Shown here: piece after piece, positions 55,805-64,000 of the stretch
Layout of the letters: every line of letters starts with the position of its first letter
How positions within the stretch are numbered: position 1 is the stretch's first letter
From: Haplosporangium gracile
Lineage: Eukaryota > Mortierellomycota > Mortierellomycetes > Mortierellales > Mortierellaceae
Assembly (NCBI GenBank): GCA_015499985.1
Contig: JAAAUF010000019.1
Span: 1-64,000, forward strand
Direction: 5' to 3'
Length of the DNA stretch: 64,000 nucleotides
Translations under genes and position numbers: made by a program
The notes under the pieces: model-generated
What the model saw: only the letters and a program-made list of their open reading frames with translations
Database searches by the model: none
What the model was told of the DNA's origin: nothing

Positions 55805-58800
55805 TTACATATAGAGGATGCGCCGATGGTACCAGTCTCGCTGGCGATACCCTCCAACGCGCGAGAACGTACTCATCCTCACCCCCACAAGGGCCTCCGC
55901 TTCAGCCAGTAGCAGCTGCTCAACCATCATCGGTCCAAACACCCCCAGCCTCTCCACTGTCTGCATCTCCTCATGATCGAGGATTATCCACTCCTCCCCT
56001 TCCTTTCCTTCAACATCATAATCGACACTACCTCCTGCGACAGCCTCCTCCTCATTGTTCATACCAGTACTGCGTGTCGCTTTGCCTGTCCGTCCAAGCT
56101 GTCGCAATTGTGCCAGCTCCTCTGGTCGATTCTCGTTCGTCGCCACCAATACTGGAATCCTCCTCCTCTCCCTGTTACTCCTACTCCTACTTCGCCCAAC
56201 AGCCTCCTCCTTTTCCACTAGCATTGGATCATGTCCTGGATCATCATTCTTGCCATTACCATAAATACCCAAGCCACCGTCATCGCCACCACCGTGTCTC
56301 AAAGCACGTTGCTGGAGCTCATTGATAACTCTGACGTATGCCTCATTGGAGGGGAGGCACTGGTCGAGCCGCTCGTCCTTGAACTCCTTCTTGCAGTAGG
56401 CCTCAAAGTCTCCTCGCCGCACATGGATCATAAAGAAGGTGTGCTGGATCAGTGGTCGTAGCGGAGGCCATGGCTTCAGGTTTACTGTGGCTGCATATGA
56501 GACGGGTATCTGAGGATATGTTGGAGGAGAGGGCGGAGGCGGTGATGGCGACAGTGTGTTGTTAACATCCATAACCATAGGCTGGCTTAGTAGTTGTAAT
56601 TGGAATGATTCGCCCTGAGGCGGTACTGATTCTTGCGCAGGCACTTGTTCTGGAAGAGGCGTAGGAGTAGGCTGGGACCAAGGGCCAGAAAGTGGCAACG
56701 AGGAGATCCAAAAGGTGTCGTTACCGTACTTGGCCCTTTCCACCGGATTCCTACCAAAGATCCTGCCCAGAAACTCGTCTACAAACTGTATCAACTGGGG
56801 CTGGAACAACAGATGCTGTCCAAACTCATGCCATTCAATCGAGTCGACCAACGCACTTGCAGGGATGGCAGCGGATGAGATCTGGATCTTGTAGGTGTTG
56901 CTGACACAGAGGAACCCCTCTCCCTTGAGCGAGTCGTCCTGAAGCGCCTTCACGATCCGGTCAAAGTCGCGGGTTTGGTCGATAGGTGAGTTGTCGACAG
57001 GCGATCCTGGAGGAGTAGAAGGAGAAGATGCCGGTGATGAATTTGGGAGCATCTCCTTCTTGTACTGGAACCCCCACTGCCGGATAAAAGCCTTGGCTGT
57101 GAAGTCCAGATCGCGCTTCGACCCGAATCCACAGGTGACATGACAGGGCATGGTCATATCGACGGCACCAGTTCCTGTCTCTAGACTACGTTGGTATCGC
57201 TCGCCTCTTCGCTTGTCCACCGATAATGTCGCCTTTGCTGCCTCTCCTGCAGATGCCTTTTTGACACCAGTAGGACCCCGGAACAACCCTTGATCTCGTA
57301 GGTCCTGGTACTCGATCACCTTCAACCCTGTCCTCCGTCGAAACTCATTCAGATCGAAAAAGTTTGACCAGGCCTGGTTCTTTCGGGACTTGTCATGACT
57401 CGAGGATGTGATTGGTGGCAAAATTAAAGTCCTGTCCAGCGCCCGTGCGATCGACATGGCTCGCAACATTCCGTAGAACTGGTTGCTGATTCCGGCAAAG
57501 GGTATGTAGGTGAAATAGCGCTCTGGTTCAATTAAAAATGACTCTTGGGCTGCTTCTCCTTGTCGTCGTCGCGGTGGTGGAGGTGGTCGTGACGGCTCAT
57601 GATACCCCTGGTATTGCTGAGGTGATCGACGTGGTTGCTGTTGGCCCTGTTGTTGCTGGCTTGTGGGGGTAATGAGGGGTGCCTGAGCAAGCCAGACAAT
57701 GAAACTTGCAGCCTCCGATGGGTCATCCTCATTCTCGTCTGGGTAAAAGTCAAGAGGATCGCCCATTTCATCCCTCGCCCGTCGTATCCAAATCGAGTCA
57801 ACAGATGCTGAGGAGTCCTGTACAACTTCGACAGCTGTAATAAGAGGAGAGATAGCTGAACCTGGAATACCGCCATCCTGTTTCATCGTCATAGTCTTGC
57901 TATTCGTCCCCAGCCCCTCTGCGACTAATCCAACGCCCTCTCCATCACCATGGCCAGCATTCCTTACAGTCCAGGTCTTGCCCATCCCAACCGTCTTCCA
58001 GACGTCCCGCCCCCTTGACACCAAGTCCCCAGTCCTCCCAGCAGCAACTCCTGGGTCACCGCCGCTCACAAGAAAATATCCATGGATCTTAGAAATACCG
58101 ACGATCGCAATGTAGATCGCTAGAGTCAAGACCAACAACAGCGACATCATCCATGTCCATTTGTACAATGTTCTCTTCCTCCTCCGAGTGAATAGTCTCA
58201 CGCAAACCGATGAGATCGATGATGGGGATGTTGCAGAGCTTGTTCTGTTCCTACCTCTACCAAACACACAACTCCAGACTCTCGGCAAACGAAATGAGAG
58301 AGAGAAGTTTTCAAAGGACCATCGAAGTGTAAGAGATGACCGCCAAAAGTATCGATCCTCCTCTTTCTTGTATTGTTTGGCGGACTCTATGTCCGCCAGC
58401 GAAAGAAAGTTGACTGGAGAAGAAGTTGAGGAAGTGGAGGCAAAGTGTCGGCGACCTTGAAAGTATGGATGGTGACGAGAGTAGAAACCTTCTTTGCCCA
58501 GCAAGGTCGAGGTCGAGGGCGATGAGAAAGCCGACGCAGGAGGAGAATGGTCAGAAGCAAAGAAGAGCAAGTGTTGGTCATGGCGGTGATTAGTGGGTGT
58601 TGTCCCTGGCGTGATGCTCAAGTATCGTCGGAGCCATCTCCGCGTCTGGGACGGCCAGTCCCTGGAAAGTGTGGCAATTGTCGAAGTCCAAGGCCGGCCC
58701 TGCTGTTGCTGATACGGTGTCGTCAAGTACTGCTGTTGTCGGTGTTGGTGTTTCGCGTCTTGGCTCGAAAAGGTGAATAGTGGTAGAGGCAGAGATGGTG

Positions 58801-59215
58801 GCGGTGTCCACCTGTCCTTGTCCTTGCCGTGGCGGACTTCAATCCCAGATTTGGCGTGTCGGTCGTCGCCTTCAGGAAAGGAAGACGGTGTCATGAATGG
58901 GCGGTAGTAATGATAGGGGTCTTGCACTTGCCAATCAAACACGGTTCGGTCACTCATATCGCTCTGAGCACTCAGCAACACACTACTGCCTCCTCCCCCT
59001 CCCATGGCCACACCACCCGAGCTGTGCTGACCAATTTGCCACTGTCCTGATGGTGGTGCTGAACTCGGGTGCGAGAGCTGCGTCTGTATTCGCATAGATG
59101 GCAACGAGTCTCGCAAGGTGTCAACACTACAACGCTCTTCTTCCTCCATCCCCTGTCGTTGCTGCTGTCGTTGCTGTTGCCCTGTTGCCATCATTTTTCT
59201 TTGGGGACCATCCAT
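55805..59215 (-). CDS. Large type II membrane protein with GDP-fucose O-fucosyltransferase fold
   Basis: Single exon, 1136 residues. Residues 1 to about 350 are a disordered, Gln/Ser/His-rich cytosolic tail; one membrane helix follows at about 355-375 (WTWMMSLLLVLTLAIYIAIVG); the rest would be luminal. The O-fucosyltransferase family (PF10250-type) pattern starts near 568 with FTYIPFAGISNQFYGMLRAM and ARALDRTLILPP, continues with SNFFDLNEF, and has the nucleotide-sugar block FFMIHVRRGDFEAYC near 930 and VLVATNE, then VEQLLLAEAEALVG and STFSR close to the end. The Arg in HVRRGDF is the usual GDP-fucose contact. Low-complexity inserts interrupt the domain. Acceptor and exact sugar are unknown; no intron in a gene this large is unusual here. 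Confidence 0.8.
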   Translation of the reverse strand: MDGPQRKMMATGQQQRQQQRQGMEEEERCSVDTLRDSLPSMRIQTQLSHPSSAPPSGQWQIGQHSSGGVAMGGGGGSSVLLSAQSDMSDRTVFDWQVQDPYHYYRPFMTPSSFPEGDDRHAKSGIEVRHGKDKDRWTPPPSLPLPLFTFSSQDAKHQHRQQQYLTTPYQQQQGRPWTSTIATLSRDWPSQTRRWLRRYLSITPGTTPTNHRHDQHLLFFASDHSPPASAFSSPSTSTLLGKEGFYSRHHPYFQGRRHFASTSSTSSPVNFLSLADIESAKQYKKEEDRYFWRSSLTLRWSFENFSLSFRLPRVWSCVFGRGRNRTSSATSPSSISSVCVRLFTRRRKRTLYKWTWMMSLLLVLTLAIYIAIVGISKIHGYFLVSGGDPGVAAGRTGDLVSRGRDVWKTVGMGKTWTVRNAGHGDGEGVGLVAEGLGTNSKTMTMKQDGGIPGSAISPLITAVEVVQDSSASVDSIWIRRARDEMGDPLDFYPDENEDDPSEAASFIVWLAQAPLITPTSQQQQGQQQPRRSPQQYQGYHEPSRPPPPPRRRQGEAAQESFLIEPERYFTYIPFAGISNQFYGMLRAMSIARALDRTLILPPITSSSHDKSRKNQAWSNFFDLNEFRRRTGLKVIEYQDLRDQGLFRGPTGVKKASAGEAAKATLSVDKRRGERYQRSLETGTGAVDMTMPCHVTCGFGSKRDLDFTAKAFIRQWGFQYKKEMLPNSSPASSPSTPPGSPVDNSPIDQTRDFDRIVKALQDDSLKGEGFLCVSNTYKIQISSAAIPASALVDSIEWHEFGQHLLFQPQLIQFVDEFLGRIFGRNPVERAKYGNDTFWISSLPLSGPWSQPTPTPLPEQVPAQESVPPQGESFQLQLLSQPMVMDVNNTLSPSPPPPSPPTYPQIPVSYAATVNLKPWPPLRPLIQHTFFMIHVRRGDFEAYCKKEFKDERLDQCLPSNEAYVRVINELQQRALRHGGGDDGGLGIYGNGKNDDPGHDPMLVEKEEAVGRSRSRSNRERRRIPVLVATNENRPEELAQLRQLGRTGKATRSTGMNNEEEAVAGGSVDYDVEGKEGEEWIILDHEEMQTVERLGVFGPMMVEQLLLAEAEALVGVRMSTFSRVGGYRQRDWYHRRILYM

Positions 59216-59773
59216 TTTTGGAAGTAGTGTGTGCGCGCCTGTGAGTGAGAACCCTGCTATTCTGCTGCTTCCGCTATGTGGTAATTATCTTATCTTTGTA
59301 TGTTTTGATGGGGGAGAGAGAGGGAGAATGAACGAATGGTAAAGTTCTAAAGTTGCATGCCATGGATTAAAGAATGAGTAAAGGCGAAGAAGGAGAACAG
59401 CAGAGAGGAAAGAGGTGAAAAGGTGGTCAAGAAGGGAGAAGCATACACGGAGGCAGCCATGTTCATCCATCGAGTCGATATCGGAATGTCGCCTTTCCCC
59501 TTGCTCATTCTTCGCTGACTGCAGTGGAAAGTCAATGCTCCTTTCTGAAATCTGTGTACACAACAACAAGCACGACGACAGGTAAGCGTGGACCCCTCAT
59601 GTGCCCTCTAAATGGTCCAGCACACGCTGCACAAAGCGTTTGTTTGTACTAAAAAAATACACACGTTCAAAAAACGATAAAATACATGATGTTTATTTAC
59701 AGAATAGGTCGTAAGATTGCAAAATAGCAACATAGCAAGAAGTGAGTTGTTGATATTGAGGGAGCGCTTAGAA
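59216..59773. other. Upstream region of the O-fucosyltransferase-family gene
   Basis: 558 bp between two minus-strand genes; purine-rich on plus near 59300-59440. No gene is supported. Confidence 0.5.
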
Positions 59774-60355
59774 TTAAGCGCTGGGATTCTCGGCAATGGC
59801 GGGTTGATGGACAGCAGAGAACGAGCGACCATGGCCAGACTCGGGGCGATCCTTGTTGCTGGCTTGATTTTCGAGGTGAGTAGAGCTCTGGTCCGTGTGG
59901 GGCGTGCTCATGGTGCGGGGCATGATGGGTGGTCGAACAGAGCCAGATCCGTTCGAATTGGTGTGGTGGAGCAGACAAGGGTTCGAGACCGAGGTGCGCC
60001 TGTTGAGCGAAGGCAACGAAGGGGTGGTGCTGTCCACATCGACAGTGTAGGCGTCGTGGGAAACAACAGAAGCGCCGGTGTTGACGAAGGTGTTGTGGCG
60101 CTCATTTTCTTGATGGTTGTTCTTGATCGAGGGTGAGCCGACGGTGTTGTGGTCTTGGGCTGGGTGGTGGGAAAATCCGTGAAAGTGCTTCTGTCCCAGG
60201 TCAGCCTCGAGACCAGAGGAGGCTCGGCGAAGGTGCGAGTTGGACTCGCATCCGTAGCCTTGGCCGGCGCGGTGGGGCGAGTACTTTGACGAGTCCTTGT
60301 ATTGAGTAGCGTCTGACTGAGGCTCGTCACTGTAAGCTTGGGCAAAGAAATCCAT
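59774..60355 (-). CDS. Unknown small disordered protein
   Basis: Single exon, 193 residues, start MDFFAQAYSD. I do not recognise the family. It is rich in Ser, His, Asn, Thr and Pro with few hydrophobic residues, has Tyr-rich early segments (QYKDSSKYSPH, GQGYG) and short Ser/Thr-Pro sites. It lacks signal peptide, membrane helix or domain. A CT-rich leader precedes the ATG, as for real genes here, and the frame stays open only over this unit, so I take it as a real but uncharacterised gene. Confidence 0.55.
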   Translation of the reverse strand: MDFFAQAYSDEPQSDATQYKDSSKYSPHRAGQGYGCESNSHLRRASSGLEADLGQKHFHGFSHHPAQDHNTVGSPSIKNNHQENERHNTFVNTGASVVSHDAYTVDVDSTTPSLPSLNRRTSVSNPCLLHHTNSNGSGSVRPPIMPRTMSTPHTDQSSTHLENQASNKDRPESGHGRSFSAVHQPAIAENPSA

Positions 60356-62855
60356 GTTGTTTGTGATGTGTTTGTGGTTGTTGGGGTGTGTGTGTGTGAG
60401 TGAATGATAATTTGGTTTGAAGGGTAGGGGAAGAAAAAAGTAAAAATAAAAATAAAAAGGGAGCGGAGGAAAAACAGGACTATTTATCTTGGAGGCCCAT
60501 GCGCAGATTAAGAGAGTCAAAAAGGAAAGGCAGGAAAAGGTAAGGAAAAAAAAAGAGAAGAAAAAAAAAAAGCGAAGACACGAATGGCTGGATGGGCGGC
60601 TGGGACATAGACACCGCCAGGTTCCATGAGCTAGGAACCTGGTGCTCAGCTCAGTCAGTAGCAGCACTCAAGAAAGGGAGGAAATGAGAAGAATGATCGG
60701 AATAAGGACAAAAAAAAAAAGATGGGTGAAACATCATGGGCACCATCCATCAAGCCAACTCGCTTGAGTGAAGGCAGATACGATCGCTTTTTGGACTTAC
60801 AAACCCTTTTGTCCTTCTCCGCACCTTGTCATGTGTCTGTATTGCGCCACTCATGAATCCCTTAAACCCTATTAATCGATACAACGAAACTACGAAACAA
60901 CAAAAAAAAGCAGAAGTGGGTCCCTTCAGATATGAAAACAAGATCATCATGCTATTGCTCTCCCCCGCCTTTCCTGTTATAGACTCCATGGACTCGTACA
61001 CCAGCAAACCGAAGAAGAGAGAAGGAATCAACCGAGGGTAAAAAAGTAAAGAATGACAAATGAACTCGAATAAACAAGGGTTATCTCTCAGCATAGCCAA
61101 GAGCGGACAGGCGAGAGAAGAAGGAAAAAGACGTCAAGGAACAAGAACGATGGGTTGTTATTGATAATGAGGCGTCAAGCGTCGAGCGGTCGGATGGTCA
61201 AAAAGGAGAACCTTATGCGTATTGCAAAGGGGAGAGCCGAGCGTTAATGCAACAAGCAGACCCTTTGAATGATTCGTTCCTCTCTCGGGCAAAGGATGAG
61301 AGAGAAATGCTGATCCGACCTAACCTGACATATCCCCTTCTAACCCATAGTCTGTTGTCCTTTTTTCTTCCCTCGATAGTCCATACCATTGTCTCTCTGT
61401 TCTTGAGCTAATCCCCACGTACCCACCATGCCAACCCTTGTGTACTCCATTTTCTCAGCACTGATCCACGAACTGTATGGAGAAACAGTTTGTAAGGCGG
61501 GATATGGAGCAAATCAAACATGCCTTTAAACATCTCATCATTAGGGAAAAACCAAAAACGGGGTGTAATGTACTGGCTCCTTATTGCTTCCGAATTTTCA
61601 TCCTTGTGCCTTTTGTCATCTCTTTCCTTTTGCCCAATGAACATCAGTACCCGGTTGGCGAAAGGCAACCCTAGCCCACACCGCTACTTGGATCATCACA
61701 AACACTCGGAAAAATAAAAAAAAGCAAAAGAAAGAAAGGGTCGTTCAAACTAAAGATAACACTCTTGTTCCTCCATCAAACACAAAAACAGCTCAATGAG
61801 GCACAGTCCAGATACAGACTGCAATGCAAAGGGTGCGATGAATCCAATCCGATTGAAAACTTTTCAATGCCACACGTTACAGGACTGGAGTTTAGTAAAC
61901 CTCAGATCTTGAATTTGCTTTCGGCGTAGTTGCTTAGTTGTCGTCATAGGCGCAAACAATCAATTGCATATTCTGCGGGTGTATCCAAAAAGGTCCTCAA
62001 TGTCGATCGTGAATAGCCAAAGAAAAAAAAAGAGTGTTGATAATTTGTCGGCACTTTGAATCCTGATACTCAACTTCCTGGTTTATGCTGGGGATAGCAA
62101 TTGCATGTTGACAGTGACTTTGCCGTGGGTGACTCTGCTGACAGTTGAGGTGGAAAGAAACTCGAAGAAAACACGTAATAACAGAGAAAGAAAAGAAAGA
62201 AAAAGGAATATCCCTGCACCTTGCACGCACCATCCCCTGTCAGATTTCTGTTCGACTCTCATTGATCCCTTTTGAGTTGACCTGTAGCTTACGAGTAAGC
62301 AAACACAGAACAACGTAAAAGAGGATGCTCGTCATTTGTGAGAGGTTATCATCAACCAGGTTTTAAAGCAGCGGCTCGGTGTCAAGGTCGTGTTTGTTGG
62401 ACGATGGTGTTTTTGGTGGCGCGAGTGAGTTTGTTCTTAGAGCAATGTGAAAACATGAAAAAGAAAAAAAAAGAAAGCTTCAACATTCTGATCGGGCGGC
62501 ACAAGAGTGAGTCTGATCCTTGATGTTTATTGATGTGTGTTGATTTCGCTGATGGTCCATGGTCCTGTTGTAAGTTGAAGATCAAACAAAAAGTGCGCCG
62601 ACGCTTTTTTTGAACTGCGACAGAGCAAACGAAAAAAGAAACGTCACTCGATCACTGGGGGTGACTGTCTTGGTCAGGCAGGATCCTTCCTTCCCTCCTT
62701 CCTTTCCTTTCTCCCTTTGACGTTTTTTGTTGCTGGCTGTTGCCCTCCTCAGCAGGGGTCTTTCTTTTACCTCCCTTCTTCCTCCCCACAACTCAAAAAC
62801 ATAACACCTTTTCCCCCCCTCACTCCATTCCACACTCAAAAAAGTTTCGTTCAAC
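60356..62855. other. Intergenic interval, upstream regions of the 59774 gene and VPS26
   Basis: About 2.5 kb. Next to 60355 lies a CT-rich leader (on minus) with A/T homopolymers. Past 60700 I see short frames without motifs, A-tracts, and from 62690 a CT-rich leader before VPS26. No gene is supported. Confidence 0.4.
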
Positions 62856-64000
62856 ATGTCCATGGCCGTAAGTCTCAACACTCCACAAACACCAAAAAAA
62901 GCGCGCTCACCCACTTCTTGCTCTGCTCTCACGTTTTTTTTGTTGTACCTGAATTTTCTTTCGTATCTCACCTAACCACCACTTTTCTCGTAAGAATAGA
63001 ATTTGTTCGGCTTCTCGGCCCCGGTCGATATCCAGGTCGCATTCAAGGGCGAGGAGGAGAGAAAGATGGTTGAGGTCAAAGTCGACAAGGACAGAAGAGA
63101 AAAGTTCCCGCTCTACTTTGATGGCGAGACTGTTGCAGGAAAGGTCCGTTTTTAGTGAAACCAACAATGGGCAAAATCGATCTTTTTTTTTCAAGGAGAG
63201 AAACAAAAAAAAACAGCAGTACAAGTTCTCACCCTGGGATCTCATTACGTGTTCGTTTGATCGTTTAGATCCAGATCCGCGTCAAGGATGGCAAGAAGCT
63301 GGAGCACAACGGCATCCGCGTTGAGTTTGTCGGCAACATCGGTACGAGAAAACGCAAAAAACAACAACATCTGATCTTGTCCAAGGTGCTTACCCTTCCT
63401 GTATATTCTCACGCGTTGTCGTCTAAAGCACCATCTATCTCTCCATCAATTAACAACACACTAGAGCTGTTCTATGATCGAGGAAACCATTACGAGTTCT
63501 CATCGCTTCAACAGGACCTGGCCGTCCCAGGAGAGCTGCGCGCAAGCACGACGCTCGACTTTGAATTCAAAAATGTGGAAAAGATGTACGAAAGCTATCA
63601 TGGAATCAACGTCAAGCTCCGATATTTCATCCGCGTCACCATCTTGCGCCGCCTTGCCGATGTGGTCAAGGAGCGGGACATATGGGTCTACTCTTATGTG
63701 ATGCCCACCGAATCTGCCAACAGCTCGATCAAGATGGAGGTCGGAATCGAGGACTGCCTACACATCGAGTTTGAGTACAACCGTTCCAAGTAAGTCTCCG
63801 TCTTTTTTTTTTTCTTTCCCTCAGGAGCTTCACGTCGATCATGTCACTCTAATAACCAAGGCGCCCTTGTGTTCCATAGATATCACCTAAAGGACGTAAT
63901 TGTCGGCAAGATCTACTTCTTACTGGTGCGCATAAAGATCAAGCATATGGAACTATCCATTATCCGTCGCGAGACCACAGGAACCGTCCCGAACCAGTAC
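62856..64000 (+). CDS. VPS26: Retromer subunit VPS26, cut by window end
   Basis: Arrestin-fold subunit of retromer, which recycles cargo from endosomes to the Golgi. Exons 62856-62867, 63000-63143, 63269-63341, 63465-63789, and 63880 running past 64000. About 225 residues are present of roughly 300. Diagnostic blocks: NLFGFSAPVDIQV, REKFPLYFDGE, NGIRVEFVGNI joined to ELFYDRGNHYEF, LAVPGELRASTTLDFEF, and YHGINVKLRYF. The last visible part (HLKDVIVGKIYF, then LSIIRRETTG) matches the C-terminal arrestin lobe. Exon 1 codes only four residues, and intron 2 has the uncommon donor GTCCGT. Confidence 0.94.

Noticed and set aside
60750..61100. Minus-strand 116-codon frame
   Set aside because: There is no motif and no splice or leader context; hydrophobic composition follows local A/T runs.

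Overview
This window is nuclear DNA of a filamentous fungus, most likely an early-diverging one (Mucoromycota, Mortierella-like). That placement is inference from the gene set and gene style. Genes carry many short introns (about 50-200 nt, about 70 in the window) with GTAAGT/GTACGT-type donors. Gene starts follow CT-rich leaders, and low-complexity Gln, Ser and His tracts are common. A 10-N gap at 37886-37895 shows that this is a draft assembly. Exon joins below were worked out by hand from reading frame, splice signals and family conservation; most give proteins of exactly the expected family length.

Left part (1-17.2 kb): a G-protein alpha subunit (+), glycogen branching enzyme (-), an NBR1-type selective autophagy receptor (-), divergent from the spliceosomal helicase PRP22 (+), then cytosolic tryptophanyl-tRNA synthetase (+). 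All look intact.

Accessory island (about 17.5-22.7 kb): the only gene-poor stretch with relics. It holds a decayed Fanzor/TnpB-like RNA-guided nuclease (-) with two hairpins just past its 3' end, a 37-bp tandem repeat, a broken unknown ORF, an array of about 20-22-nt T-rich repeats, and a short type II membrane ORF followed by degraded coding sequence.

Middle part (22.9-48.5 kb): eIF3h (-) divergent from RRS1 (+); GPI8 (-) divergent from a SAP30BP/HCNGP-like gene (+); a long non-coding stretch; an SKT5/CHS4-like chitin synthase activator with Sel1 repeats and a CaaX end (+); mitochondrial rhomboid protease (-); a bHLH transcription factor (-); RNPS1-like SR protein (-) divergent from DOM34/Pelota (+); and a cytosolic glutathione S-transferase (-) broken by a single TAA.

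Right part (49.4-64 kb): a shugoshin-like coiled-coil protein (+), the Golgi syntaxin SED5 (-), an MGST3-like MAPEG protein (-), a large single-exon type II O-fucosyltransferase-family protein (-), an unknown disordered protein (-), and the 5' part of VPS26 (+), cut off by the window end.

The genes are mostly unrelated housekeeping genes. Recurring themes are mRNA processing and translation quality control (PRP22, RNPS1, eIF3h, RRS1, DOM34, WRS1) and membrane traffic or autophagy (NBR1, SED5, VPS26, GPI8). Four head-to-head pairs share promoters of about 180-420 bp. The most unusual items are the catalytically degraded Fanzor-like relic, a 5-nt microexon in the G-alpha gene, three frame-proven GC-AG introns, and the one-stop GST.
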